DNA from: Scytonema hofmannii PCC 7110
GTDB taxonomy: Bacteria; Cyanobacteriota; Cyanobacteriia; Cyanobacteriales; Nostocaceae
Assembly (NCBI RefSeq): GCF_000346485.2
Contig: NZ_KQ976354.1
Coordinates: forward strand, 9,163,333-9,227,332
Direction: 5' to 3'
Length of the DNA stretch: 64,000 bases
In this document: positions 46,524 to 55,353 of the stretch, in pieces
Layout of the letters: each line of letters starts with the position of its first letter
Position numbering within the stretch: position 1 is the first letter of the stretch
Notes under the pieces: generated by a model
Database searches by the model: none
The model's input: only the letters and a program-made list of their open reading frames with translations
What the model was told of the DNA's origin: nothing
Translations under genes and position numbers: made by a program

Positions 46524-48200
46524 ATGAATGAATCTTTATTTTGGATTGACAATTTGCGAGTAGCCTATCCCCATCGCAGTGATGAAGAAATTAAGTGGGC
46601 AGTAGATGGCGTGTCTTTCATGCTACAACCAGGTGAAAGAATGGGATTGGTGGGAGAGTCAGGTTGCGGTAAGTCTACGCTAGGAAGAGCTGCAATGCGT
46701 TTGTTACCGCTATCGACACAAATTGAGGGAAGAGTGACTTTTCAAGGGCAATCTGTCTTTGATATGACGCCCGAACAGTTACGAAAATTTCGGGGAGAAG
46801 CAGTAGCGCTCATTTTCCAAGATCCAATGACACGCTTAGATCCGTTGATGACAATTGGAAATCATTGCGTGGAAACTTTAAAGGCGCACTCACCCCAGTT
46901 ATCTACCCGAGAAGCCAAGGAAATAGCCATTGCTACTTTAGAAAAAGTGAAAATTCCTGCCAGCCGTTGGAGTCAGTATCCTCACGAATTTAGTGGCGGT
47001 ATGCGGCAAAGAGTAGCGATCGCTCTCGCTTTACTCCTTAGACCTAAGTTAATTGTAGCTGATGAACCAACCACCAGTTTAGATGTGACCGTTGCTGCTC
47101 AGATTTTACGAGAACTCACACGGCTGTGCGGTGAAGAAAACATGGGACTCCTGCTGATTTCTCACGACTTGGCACTTGTGGCAGAGTATTGCGATCGCAT
47201 TGGGGTGATGTATGAGGGCAAAATGGTAGAAATGGGTTCATCCCAAACAGTCTTTCAACAACCGCAGCACGAGTACACAAAAGCGCTTCTAAAAGCAGCT
47301 TTGCATATTCAATCAGTGGATGAGGGGAGTGGGGAGTTGGGAGTTGGGAATGGGGAAAATGCTTCCCACTCACCACTCACGACTCACCACTCCCCTATTT
47401 TGCGTGTTACAGAACTCCAACAGCACTACACCTTAGAACCCAATTTTGTAGAACGACTGTTGAGAAGGGAAAGCCAAACAATCAAAGCCGTCGATGGAAT
47501 TGACCTCGAACTGTATCCTGGAGAAATTTTAGGATTGGTTGGGGAATCTGGTTGCGGAAAGAGTACCCTATCGCGGACAATACTCCAACTGATTCGCCCG
47601 ACTGGGGGTAAAGTTGAGTTTTTGGGACAAGATTTAACCAGTCTTTCGCGTCAGGAGATTCGCATCTCTAGGCGACAAATGCAGATGGTGTTTCAAGATC
47701 CTCATGCTTGTTTAAATCCTGCAATGACAGTAGGGCAAAGTATCGCAGATCCTTTACTGATTCATAAGTTAGCTAGTCCAGATAAGGCAAAACAAGAGGT
47801 GATGTGGATGCTGGAAAAAGTAGGGTTAAAGCCAGAGGAGGTTTATTATCGGCGCTATCCTTCCGATTTGTCTGGCGGACAGCAGCAACGGGTTGCGATC
47901 GCACGTGCATTAATTACTCGTCCCAAACTCCTCATTTGCGATGAACCAGTGAGTATGTTAGATGCTAGCGTACAATCACAAGTTCTTGACTTAATGTTAC
48001 AGCTTAAAGAGGAATTTGAGTTAACTTATTTGTTTATTACGCATGACCTTTGGTTGGCAAGATTTTTATGCGATCGCATTGCGGTAATGAACAGTGGCAA
48101 AATCGTTGAAATCGGTCAGACAAAACAGATTTTTGCTTATCCACAACATCCTTACACAAAAACCCTTTTGTCAGCCGCACCTCTGTTGGCAAGAGCGTAA
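46524..48200 (+). CDS. Fused double ATPase of a peptide/nickel-type ABC importer (DppD-DppF)
   Basis: 558 residues with two ABC domains: first Walker A GLVGESGCGKSTLGRAA, signature EFSGGMRQRVAIALAL and Walker B LIVADEPTTSLD; second Walker A GLVGESGCGKSTLSRT, signature LSGGQQQRVAIARAL and Walker B LLICDEPVSMLD. Each is followed by an oligopeptide-transporter C-terminal segment (QPQHEYTKALLKAA; YPQHPYTKTLLSAA). It would power uptake of peptides, nickel or related substrates through partners encoded elsewhere; none is adjacent. The linker at residues about 266-292 (EGSGELGVGNGENASHSPLT) is made from GGAGTTG/CACTCAC heptamers (47321-47398) inserted in frame. The ribosome site is replaced by a CAAATGA array, so translation may be weak. 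Confidence 0.92.
   Translation: MNESLFWIDNLRVAYPHRSDEEIKWAVDGVSFMLQPGERMGLVGESGCGKSTLGRAAMRLLPLSTQIEGRVTFQGQSVFDMTPEQLRKFRGEAVALIFQDPMTRLDPLMTIGNHCVETLKAHSPQLSTREAKEIAIATLEKVKIPASRWSQYPHEFSGGMRQRVAIALALLLRPKLIVADEPTTSLDVTVAAQILRELTRLCGEENMGLLLISHDLALVAEYCDRIGVMYEGKMVEMGSSQTVFQQPQHEYTKALLKAALHIQSVDEGSGELGVGNGENASHSPLTTHHSPILRVTELQQHYTLEPNFVERLLRRESQTIKAVDGIDLELYPGEILGLVGESGCGKSTLSRTILQLIRPTGGKVEFLGQDLTSLSRQEIRISRRQMQMVFQDPHACLNPAMTVGQSIADPLLIHKLASPDKAKQEVMWMLEKVGLKPEEVYYRRYPSDLSGGQQQRVAIARALITRPKLLICDEPVSMLDASVQSQVLDLMLQLKEEFELTYLFITHDLWLARFLCDRIAVMNSGKIVEIGQTKQIFAYPQHPYTKTLLSAAPLLARA
47321..47398. repeat. GGAGTTG / CACTCAC repeat tract inside ABC ATPase gene
   Basis: Opposed heptamer-like units GGGAGTTG and CCACTCA form an imperfect hairpin and code the linker between the two ATPase domains. 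Confidence 0.75.
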
Positions 48201-48204
48201 TACC

Positions 48205-48250
48205 GATTTTGGATTTTAGATTTTGGATTTTAGATTTTGGATTTTGGATT
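48205..48250. repeat. GATTTTG/GATTTTA heptanucleotide array
   Basis: About six 7-base units between two convergent genes, reaching the stop codon of the minus-strand gene. Confidence 0.9.
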
Positions 48251-49148
48251 ATTTAGCACTTGCTTCAATCAACTTAGGAATTCTTATACCCGAACCATGT
48301 AACTCAACAAATCTATTAAACAGCCACATTGTTTCGTGCTTTGAAAGTCTGTTTCGATCGGTAAGATAGCCTAGATTTCTCTCAGCTAATTTGCGATAAT
48401 AAGGCAAATCTTCAACCAATGTTAAATAAGAGGCAAGGTGAAGCAGAACTTGCAGGAATGGTTTTGGCCAATCCAAATCGCTGTAAATGTCAATAAAGAA
48501 ATAATGCTCGTTCTCTGTTAGAGGATGGGCAGTAAACATGACAACGATCCTTTTTTCTTTATAGACAGGAACGCTCAGTTCCACAGTATAGGGAGTATGC
48601 AAGATTAAATCCACCTCAGCAATTGGCTGTCTCCAAATTCTTAAGACATTAAAAGGAGAATCCAAATATGTTTCAAAAGTAATTCTACCTCCATTCGGTG
48701 TGGATTTAATTGTGTTAATTTTGACAACCTTCAAATTATTGAGGCTAAATTTATGAATTGTCTCTAGATGTTTTAAATTTAACAAGTGATAAATCTGGCA
48801 TAGATAGGGAAAAGGTAAGATATACTCCTGACTAATCATATGCCGTCTTTTTAACTTCAAACTTCCTGCCTGAGCTTCACATTCCACGTTTTCTTCAGGT
48901 TTCAGATACAACCATGTCAAGAAAAAGAAAGAAGCTGTAAAGAGGTGGATTAACTCTATAGTTGATAGATAACCATCAGTAAAAGCTGCGATACTTCTAT
49001 CAGTAATGCCAAAAAGCCAAGAGGGAATACCAAAGAGCCAAACTCCATTTTTTAGCTTGAAGATAAAAAGACTAATATCTTCTTCTATAAATGGAGTCTT
49101 TTTCTTTAATTCACTACTTTCATTCTCAATAATGTTATTCGTAGACAT
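48249..49148 (-). CDS. Protein of unknown function with two hydrophobic segments
   Basis: 299 residues from ATG 49148. The N-terminal part has two hydrophobic stretches (GVWLFGIPSWLFGITD; STIELIHLFTASFFFLTWLY), then a larger soluble part with beta pattern (GRITFETYLDSPFNVLRIW, KRIVVMFTAHPL) and a helical C-terminus (HLASYLTLVEDLPYYRKLAE). It is probably anchored in the plasma membrane with the soluble part in the cytoplasm. No family recognised. Composition is similar to neighbours. Confidence 0.6.
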   Translation of the reverse strand: MSTNNIIENESSELKKKTPFIEEDISLFIFKLKNGVWLFGIPSWLFGITDRSIAAFTDGYLSTIELIHLFTASFFFLTWLYLKPEENVECEAQAGSLKLKRRHMISQEYILPFPYLCQIYHLLNLKHLETIHKFSLNNLKVVKINTIKSTPNGGRITFETYLDSPFNVLRIWRQPIAEVDLILHTPYTVELSVPVYKEKRIVVMFTAHPLTENEHYFFIDIYSDLDWPKPFLQVLLHLASYLTLVEDLPYYRKLAERNLGYLTDRNRLSKHETMWLFNRFVELHGSGIRIPKLIEASAK

Positions 49149-49741
49149 AACAACTTACAAACCTAATATTGACTGTATATAACTGATTTTTTTTGCTATT
49201 TACGCTCAGTTTAAAAACTAATAATCCAGCCAACCTCTACCTATAGCTGTAAATATTCGTTACATTGATATTGACCTCATCTGATTTACAGTAATAACAA
49301 ATACATTTTTGAAAGCTATATATTTGTTTCATAACTTAGAAAGCTGTAGTGACAAAAAGTCATCTATCTTATGAAGGGATAATGAGTAGACTGAAGTGGT
49401 AATTTATCTTGAAATTTTGACTTATACATATCTTTTCTTACCACTTAAAGAATACCTATTTCAATAAACCACAAAGACGCGAAGTACACGTTCGCGAACG
49501 CGAGTGTGTGTGCTTTGCACATAGCGTCTCGACGAGAAGAAAGAAGAGAAGAAGAGCGGTAATCTTATGGCGGGAGGGGAGTCATGGATTTTCAAACCTC
49601 TGGGCGGGTTTTGCCTGTATCGCTGCAAATGCCATTTTTCCTTGAAGAGTAAGCAATATGACTTTTTTGATATCATCTAAAAAAGTCATTAAAGTTGTAT
49701 AATTTGCTAATATTTTTCGATTTTTGTTTTAGCTAGCAGAA
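49149..49741. other. Gap without gene; dispersed repeat with 12-base palindrome
   Basis: AT-rich at first. At 49471-49560 a repeat of the ACAAAGACGCGAAG type contains the perfect palindrome CGTTCGCGAACG (49489-49500) and AGCGTCTCGACGAGAAG. An open frame here (minus strand) is repeat. No gene seen. Confidence 0.5.
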
Positions 49742-50248
49742 ATGATAATCCGCGATGCCACTGAAATTGATTTACCTGCAATTGTGGCAATTTACAATGC
49801 TGCAATTCCCAGTCGTTTGGCAACTGCTGATTTAGAACCAGTGTCTGTGGAAAGTCGCCTTGCTTGGTTTAAGGGACGTTCACCCTTAAAACGTCCGCTT
49901 TGGGTTCTAGAAGTAGATGGTAAGGTTACTGGCTGGTTAAGTTTACAGTCTTTTTACGGACGACCAGCTTATCATGCTACTGCTGAAATTAGTATTTATA
50001 TCGCCCCGGAATATCATCGACGTGGTTTGGGACAGCAACTGCTATCCCAAGCTATTCACAAAAGCCCTAGTTTGGGGATCAAAACCCTATTGGGCTTTAT
50101 CTTCGCTCACAACCTGCCTAGTTTGAAGCTTTTTGAAACATTTGGCTTTCAATCTTGGGGACATTTACCTAATGTTGCAGAACTAGACGGTATTGAGCGC
50201 GATTTGATTATTATGGGACTCCGAATTAGAGAGGGATGCGGGAAATAG
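49742..50248 (+). CDS. Phosphinothricin-acetyltransferase-family GNAT
   Basis: 168 residues. GNAT fold with IRDATEIDLPAIVAIYNAAI at the start, GWLSLQSFYGRPAYHATAEI, acetyl-CoA loop HRRGLGQQLL and NLPSLKLFETFGFQSWG. The family acetylates amino acids or analogues such as methionine sulfone or phosphinothricin. It starts at ATG 49742 right after a TTAGCTAGCAGAA leader. It is a stand-alone metabolic or detoxifying GNAT and differs clearly from the toxin GNAT at 32698. Confidence 0.88.
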   Translation: MIIRDATEIDLPAIVAIYNAAIPSRLATADLEPVSVESRLAWFKGRSPLKRPLWVLEVDGKVTGWLSLQSFYGRPAYHATAEISIYIAPEYHRRGLGQQLLSQAIHKSPSLGIKTLLGFIFAHNLPSLKLFETFGFQSWGHLPNVAELDGIERDLIIMGLRIREGCGK

Positions 50249-50363
50249 GGCAATAGGGGGTCAGAAATTTCAACTCCCTACCCCCGTTTTTCGGAATCGC
50301 TTCCGGGGAAGGGGTAGTTTTGTACAAGTATAACTAACTTCTATTCTATTTTTGAAAAGTTTC

Positions 50364-50855
50364 ATGAAGATACAATCTTTACATACTTATAATTCTATCT
50401 TAGCTTCAACAGCTTTAACTTGTATTGGTATTCTATTTGCTACCGTTGGCATCACAACAGGATTAAACAATCATTCTTTTGTTAAAAAAGCAATATCAAC
50501 ACAGGGAATAGTCATTAATAATTTGCATGACTCAACAAAAAGCTCTAATTCTTACTACCCTTTAGTGAAATTTACAACACGTACAGGCGAAACGGTTGTT
50601 TTTGAATCTAAGGTAGGAAGTAGTTCTCCTGAATATACAAAGGGCGATCGGGTTGAAATTTTTTATCATCCCCAAAAGCCTAATGCTGCCATGATTAATA
50701 CATGGATACATCTATGGTTTTTTCCTATGATTCTTTCTAGTGCTGGCTCTCTTGCTGTATTCATTGGAGCTTCTTTACTGGCGACGAGAGAACTGAAACA
50801 AAATAATTTGTTAACAGTGACTAGTGACCAGTTAACAGTGACCAGTGACCAGTGA
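50364..50855 (+). CDS. DUF3592-like membrane protein with repeat-coded tail
   Basis: 163 residues from ATG 50364; a TTG twelve bases earlier is possible. Two membrane helices (LASTALTCIGILFATVGI; FFPMILSSAGSLAVFIGASL) enclose an outside domain with YYPLVKFTTRTGETVVFESK and GDRVEIFYHPQKPNAAMI, the usual DUF3592 pattern. The last 15 residues (LLTVTSDQLTVTSDQ) are coded by a GTGACCA array, so the native C-terminus was replaced. Function of the family is unknown. Confidence 0.82.
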   Translation: MKIQSLHTYNSILASTALTCIGILFATVGITTGLNNHSFVKKAISTQGIVINNLHDSTKSSNSYYPLVKFTTRTGETVVFESKVGSSSPEYTKGDRVEIFYHPQKPNAAMINTWIHLWFFPMILSSAGSLAVFIGASLLATRELKQNNLLTVTSDQLTVTSDQ

Positions 50856-50861
50856 CCAGTT
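50814..50861. repeat. GTGACCA array inside and after a gene end
   Basis: About six 7-base units, two groups split by GTTAACA; they code the last residues of the DUF3592-like protein and its stop codon. Confidence 0.9.
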
Positions 50862-51058
50862 AATTTTCATACTTAACAGTAGGAGATTTGAATTTTGCAT
50901 TTTATAATTAAAATACATCATGAAATTATAAACTTAGGGATTGAATTATTGATTTTTTTATATTTATATCAATAAAAAATATTTTGTTGAATGCAGATTT
51001 TTATTTATTTTAAAATTCTTTCTAAGAAAACACTGTCAATCAAGATAATAAATAAAAC

Positions 51059-51141
51059 TCACTGGTCACTGGTCACTGGTCACTGGTCACTGGTCACTGG
51101 TCACTGGTCACTGGTCACTGGTCACTGGTCACTGGTCACTG
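51059..51141. repeat. TGGTCAC heptanucleotide array, longest of its kind
   Basis: Eleven to twelve perfect TGGTCAC units in a row; they end four bases before the ribosome site GGAGGT of the permease gene. The array is open in the permease frame and gives a false N-terminal extension with WSLVTGH repeats. Confidence 0.95.
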
Positions 51142-51155
51142 TTTGGAGGTATTTT

Positions 51156-52064
51156 GTGCTAGAAGAGAGAAGGCTAATCAGAAGAACTGAGTGGGAAATT
51201 ACAGAAGGTTTAGCCGGATACCTATTCATGACACCAACTATTCTGGTGTTAGGTACTTTTGTAATAACACCGATTCTCTTGGCTGTTTTTCTTTCTCTAC
51301 ATAAAGTCAAACTTTTAGGTGGAATTGAGTATGAGTTTATTGGTTTTCACAATTTTCTAAGATTAGTTGAAGATGATAGAGTTTGGATTGCTCTACTCAA
51401 TACAGCACAATACGTTGCTATAGTAGTTCCACTCCAAACTGTCCTTGCTCTCATTCTTGCTGTCACTCTTAATTCAGGGATTCGCGGGAAAAACTGGTGG
51501 CGTGTTCTCTACTTTTTGCCAACAGTGACATCTTCAACTGTTCTTACACTTATATTCATGTGGATTTATAACACCAATGGATTGCTGAATGACTTTCTTG
51601 CTTTTCTAGGATTACCTACTTATAACTGGTTAGGAGATCCAGCAGTTGCGCTTAAAGGCATTATGCTAATGAATATCTGGTCAACAGCGCCATTATTCAT
51701 GGTAATTTACTTAGCAGCATTACAAGATATTCCCCGATCTCTTTACGAAGCAGCTGCGATTGATGGAGCTAATAGTTGGCAGCAATTTATTTACATTACT
51801 ATTCCCATGCTCAAACCTGTTACCTTCTTCGTGGTAACGATGGGAGTCATTGGCACTTTTCAACTGTTCGATCAATCGTACATCTTTTCTAACGGCAGTG
51901 GTGGACCAAACAACTCTACCCTAACAGTTGTTCTGTTGATATACCAAGCTGTGTTCCGAAATTTACAAATGGGATATGCTGCTGCGATCGCTTTTATGCT
52001 AGCAGCCGTCATTATTAGTATCACATTAATTCAGCGCCGGTTTTTTGGAGGAGAAAGGGTTTGA
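51156..52064 (+). CDS. Sugar ABC transporter permease (MalF-like)
   Basis: 302 residues. I start at GTG 51156 (MLEERRLIRRTEWEI) because GGAGGT lies at 51145-51150; the frame is open upstream only through the TGGTCAC array. Six membrane helices and the permease loop EAAAIDGANSWQQFIYITIP are present. It forms the channel together with the following gene. Neither a binding protein nor an ATPase gene is adjacent; cyanobacterial importers of this type often share a distant MsmK/MalK-like ATPase. Stop overlaps the next start by four bases. Confidence 0.92.
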   Translation: MLEERRLIRRTEWEITEGLAGYLFMTPTILVLGTFVITPILLAVFLSLHKVKLLGGIEYEFIGFHNFLRLVEDDRVWIALLNTAQYVAIVVPLQTVLALILAVTLNSGIRGKNWWRVLYFLPTVTSSTVLTLIFMWIYNTNGLLNDFLAFLGLPTYNWLGDPAVALKGIMLMNIWSTAPLFMVIYLAALQDIPRSLYEAAAIDGANSWQQFIYITIPMLKPVTFFVVTMGVIGTFQLFDQSYIFSNGSGGPNNSTLTVVLLIYQAVFRNLQMGYAAAIAFMLAAVIISITLIQRRFFGGERV

Positions 52065-52897
52065 AAAAGATGTCCCGTCACTTTTGGTTGACAGTCTTGC
52101 TCTATATAGTCCTGACATTGTATGCAGTTATTACGCTCATTCCCTTTTTATGGGCGCTTTCAGCATCATTTAAAACCCTCTCTGAAATTGCGGGTGGAGA
52201 CCCAACTTTCTTTCCCAACAACTTCACTCTCGACAACTACAAACAAATTTTTTTACAAGAACCTTTGTTTCTTCGTTGGCTATTTAATAGCATAGTCATT
52301 GCCATCAGTGTGACTATCTTAAACCTCATCTTCAACTCAATGGCAGGTTACGCGCTGGCAAGGTTACATTTTCCGGGTAGACGCTTTTGGTTTTTTCTCA
52401 TTTTAGCAGTGTTGGCAGTTCCCGCACAAATCACCTTGATTCCCACTTTTTTGATATTAAAAGCCTTCAACTGGTTAAATTCATATCAAGGAATGATTGT
52501 TCCTAGCATGGTAAATGCTACCTTCATTTTTATGATGCGGCAATTTTTCATCAATTTTCCTAAGGAACTCGAAGAAGCCGCCCAGCTAGATGGACTCACT
52601 ACTTTTGGTATTTTTCGACGCATTGTTTTGCCTTTAGCAAAACCCGCACTAGCAGCACAAACAGTTTTTGTATTTATGGGTAGTTGGAATAACTTCTTGC
52701 TACCCGTAGTGATTTTGTTTGACCCAGAAATGTTTACCCTTCCCTTAGGTTTAAATACCTTCAAAGGTCAATATATTAGTTACTGGAATTACATTATGGC
52801 AGCTTCTATGGTATTCACTTTGCCAGCACTACTTATCTACGCCTTCTTCAACCGATACTTTATTGAAAGCGTCACTTTTACAGGAGGCAAAGGGTAA
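52061..52897 (+). CDS. Carbohydrate ABC transporter permease (MalG-like)
   Basis: 278 residues. Start TTG 52061 overlaps the stop of the upstream permease (4 bases) and has GGAGGAG at 52047-52053 seven bases ahead; ATG 52070 is too far. Six membrane helices with the loop EEAAQLDGLTTFGIFRRIVL and the ending FNRYFIESVTFTGGKG are typical of MalG-type subunits. Partner of the MalF-like gene; the sugar is unknown. Confidence 0.93.
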   Translation: MKKMSRHFWLTVLLYIVLTLYAVITLIPFLWALSASFKTLSEIAGGDPTFFPNNFTLDNYKQIFLQEPLFLRWLFNSIVIAISVTILNLIFNSMAGYALARLHFPGRRFWFFLILAVLAVPAQITLIPTFLILKAFNWLNSYQGMIVPSMVNATFIFMMRQFFINFPKELEEAAQLDGLTTFGIFRRIVLPLAKPALAAQTVFVFMGSWNNFLLPVVILFDPEMFTLPLGLNTFKGQYISYWNYIMAASMVFTLPALLIYAFFNRYFIESVTFTGGKG

Positions 52898-52902
52898 TAT
52901 TA

Positions 52903-53032
52903 ATTTTGGATTTTAGATTTTGGATTTTGGATTTTAGATTTTGGATTTTGGATTGGGGTATGAGTTATTCTCCCTTGGTCACTGGTCACTGGTCACTGGT
53001 CACTGGTCACTGGTCACTGGTCACTGGTCACT
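52903..53032. repeat. GATTTTG array followed by TGGTCAC array
   Basis: 52903-52955 holds about seven GATTTTG/GATTTTA units, 52975-53032 about eight TGGTCAC units. Together they form an open frame that is not a gene. The remaining bases to 53356 contain the psbV promoter region and a GCTAAC-GGCT-GTTAGC hairpin at about 53265-53280; no gene seen. Confidence 0.92.
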
Positions 53033-53356
53033 CCGGTTTGGGCAACAAATTGCACTCACGACATGATATTGGTATTAGAGCAGCTCAAATCTCTACCTAG
53101 TCGTGCTATTGGCTGATGGTGAGTCTATTCCTATATGCGGTGAGACAGACCTGAAGGAGCAGGAGACTGCAAATCTAAAGGGGTTTCCCGCAATACGGAG
53201 GATAGCGAGCGCATATGCGATATCGTATAGCGTCTTGTGAAAGGAGATACCGTTCGGGTTAATAGCTAACGGCTGTTAGCAACTATGCTGTAGCGCTAGA
53301 GACTGAGCATCGCAATATTTAGCTGTGTTGAGTGTCAAAAATTGTTAAGGGGAAAA

Positions 53357-53848
53357 ATGTTGAGAAGAGTTATTGGCATTTTGGCGGCTACTGTTTTGCT
53401 GACGTTTCAATTTATTATTGGTGATGCGTCAGCAGTGGAACTAGATGCAGCTACCCGCACTGTAAAATTAAATGACCAAGGTGATACTGTTGTTCTCAGC
53501 CTCCAACAAGTCAAGTCGGGTAAAAGCTTATTTCAATTTGCTTGTGCTCAATGTCATGTTGGCGGTGTGACCAAGACCAATCAAAACGTAGGGCTAGAGC
53601 CAGAATCTCTAGCAGGTGCAACTCCACCTCGCGATAACATCGAAGCGTTGGTGGACTACATGAAAAATCCTACAACCTACGACGGAGAGGAAGAAATTGC
53701 TGAATTACATCCCAGCACCAAGAGTGCTGATATTTTCACAGAAATGAGAAACTTAAAGGATGATGATTTAGTAGATATTGCCGGTCATATTCTTTTGCAA
53801 CCCAAAGTTATCGGCTCCAGATGGGGTGGCGGTAAAATTTATTACTAA
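53357..53848 (+). CDS. psbV: Photosystem II cytochrome c-550, PsbV
   Basis: 163 residues from ATG 53357 (MLRRVIGILAATVLLTFQF); AAGGGG lies at 53347-53352. Signal peptide ends at DASA-VELDAATRTVKLND. Haem site CAQCH with the second axial His in the ELHPSTKSADIF segment, and the conserved C-terminus GSRWGGGKIYY. PsbV sits on the lumenal side of photosystem II and stabilises the Mn cluster. It heads a group with petE and petJ; psbV-petE proximity is also known from Anabaena. The gap to petE (366 bases) has its own stem-loop, so the genes are probably separate transcripts. Confidence 0.97.
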   Translation: MLRRVIGILAATVLLTFQFIIGDASAVELDAATRTVKLNDQGDTVVLSLQQVKSGKSLFQFACAQCHVGGVTKTNQNVGLEPESLAGATPPRDNIEALVDYMKNPTTYDGEEEIAELHPSTKSADIFTEMRNLKDDDLVDIAGHILLQPKVIGSRWGGGKIYY

Positions 53849-54214
53849 ATCCAGGTGGATAATTTAGTCAATAGCCAACAGTCAATTGTCAATGGTTAAT
53901 GGTTAATAGTCAAATAACGATCTCGTTATGGACTTTTGACTACAAACTATGGGCTATAGACTGTGGGCTATTGACTCTCTTAGTTTGGGGAGTAGGGAGT
54001 AGGGAGTAGGGAGTAGGGGGTAGGGAAGTGGGATTTTAAAGGTAAGCGACTGACTCGTCGTCAAGTGTATTTCAACGCTGACTGAATACTCAGTTGTTCC
54101 ATAATATATCGCTTGCTACTGTTTAAAAAACTATCTACGACAGATTGTCATATTTGGGCTAAATTGTATTTAAAATGAATAAGGAAAGATAAAACCTGCT
54201 GTTAGGAGAAAGGT
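53849..54214. other. psbV-petE gap: long inverted repeat and ACTCCCT-type array
   Basis: GTCAATAGCC (53867-53876) pairs with GGCTATTGAC (53966-53975) over a long loop of GTCAAT/GGTTAAT repeats. An array of GGGAGTA units follows at 53991-54022. AGGAGAAAGG before 54215 is the petE ribosome site. No gene seen. Confidence 0.6.
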
Positions 54215-54634
54215 ATGACATTCATTGCGTCAAGTTTACGGCGCTTTGGCTTAGCATTGTTAACACTTTTTTTAGTTGTTAGCAGCTTTGCAGTTTTCAC
54301 TCCCAGTGCTGCGGCTGATACATATACTGTAAAATTGGGTAGTGATAAGGGAATGCTGGCGTTTGAACCAAGCAAGTTGACAGTTAAACCGGGCGACACA
54401 ATTAAGTGGGTTAACAACAAAGTTCCTCCCCACAACGTTGTGTTCGATACCGCTAAAAACCCCGCTAAAAGCGCCGATGTAGCTAAGAACTTGTCTCACA
54501 AGCAGTTGCTCATGAGTCCCGGTCAAGAGTACGAAACAACTATCCCAGCAGACGCAACTCCTGGTGACTACACCTTCTACTGCGAACCTCACCGTGGCGC
54601 TGGTATGGTTGGTAAACTGACTGTTCAAGGTTAA
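54215..54634 (+). CDS. petE: Plastocyanin
   Basis: 139 residues. Signal peptide to TPSAAA, mature protein from DTYTVKLGSDKGMLAFEP. Copper ligands: His in VPPHNVVFD, Cys in FYCEPHRGAGM with its His and Met. It carries electrons in the thylakoid lumen from cytochrome b6f to photosystem I. Cytochrome c6 (petJ) is encoded just downstream; in many cyanobacteria copper favours petE and represses petJ. All ligands and usual length are present. Confidence 0.98.
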   Translation: MTFIASSLRRFGLALLTLFLVVSSFAVFTPSAAADTYTVKLGSDKGMLAFEPSKLTVKPGDTIKWVNNKVPPHNVVFDTAKNPAKSADVAKNLSHKQLLMSPGQEYETTIPADATPGDYTFYCEPHRGAGMVGKLTVQG

Positions 54635-54711
54635 TAGACACACCGTTGACCCAAGATATTTTCCCCAACCAAGTACGCGAGATTCACAGCGTCTAAGAAG
54701 GGAAACTTGAT

Positions 54712-54773
54712 GGTGACGAGTTTTATCCTCTCTTATGGTGATAAGAGCGATAGAAGAGGGCAAGCTCGTCGCC
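54712..54773 (+). terminator. Branched stem-loop after petE
   Basis: GGTGACGAG (54712-54720) pairs with CTCGTCGCC (54765-54773), with an inner stem CTCTTAT/ATAAGAG, followed by AAAAATTTTATTT. It is a likely terminator between petE and petJ. Confidence 0.6.
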
Positions 54774-54904
54774 AAAAATTTTATTTAAAAAAATAAAAAT
54801 AGCCTTTGTTGACACAAGACTTTCAACTAAAGCTTCTATCAGCCGTAGAATAGTTACTGTATCGGTTTTTTAAGTGGCAGGAAGCTGGTTACAAGGAGAC
54901 TCCC

Positions 54905-55249
54905 TTGAAAAAAGTGTTATTGGTTGTGTTCGCGATCGCCCTATCAGTTATATTTACGTTTACAAGTTCAGTCCTTGCAGCCGAAACGTCCAATGGTGCT
55001 CAAATTTTTAAAGATAACTGTGCTTCTTGTCATATAGGTGGAGGAAACATCCTCATTGCCGAAAAAACTCTGAAAAAGGAAGCTTTATTAAGTTATCTGG
55101 AAAATTATGAAAGCGATTCCATTCAAGCCATTGTTTATCAGGTACAAAATGGCAAAAATGCTATGCCCGCTTTTAAAGGGAAATTAAGCGAATCAGAAAT
55201 TTTACAGGTTGCGGCTTACGTTTTCCAAAAAGCCGAACAAGGTTGGTAA
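54905..55249 (+). CDS. petJ: Cytochrome c6
   Basis: 114 residues from TTG 54905 (MKKVLLVVFAIALSVIFTF) with AAGGAG at 54893-54898; no ATG is available. Signal peptide ends at VLA-AETSNGA. Haem site CASCH, axial Met in GKNAMPAFKGKLSE. It replaces plastocyanin as lumenal electron carrier when copper is low and can donate to cytochrome oxidase. Third member of the psbV-petE-petJ group. Confidence 0.96.
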   Translation: MKKVLLVVFAIALSVIFTFTSSVLAAETSNGAQIFKDNCASCHIGGGNILIAEKTLKKEALLSYLENYESDSIQAIVYQVQNGKNAMPAFKGKLSESEILQVAAYVFQKAEQGW

Positions 55250-55254
55250 AAAGG

Positions 55255-55353
55255 TTATAGTTAGTGGTTAGTGGTTAGTAGTTGGTGGTTAGTGGCTAAC
55301 AACTAACCACTAACCACTAACAACTAACAACTACCAACTAACAACTAACCACT
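55255..55353. repeat. GTTAGTG/CTAACCA inverted heptamer array
   Basis: The left half consists of GTTAGTG units, the right half of CTAACAA/CTAACCA units, so the ~100 bases form one large hairpin between the convergent petJ and TonB-like genes. It probably terminates both and carries the stop codon (CTA at 55352) of the latter. Confidence 0.9.

Noticed and set aside
49461-49676. Minus-strand open frame of 71 codons
   Set aside because: Composed of the ACAAAGACGCGAAG-type repeat; no start signal.
50991-51155. N-terminal extension of the MalF-like permease
   Set aside because: The extension is coded by the TGGTCAC array; a strong ribosome site GGAGGT precedes the GTG at 51156.
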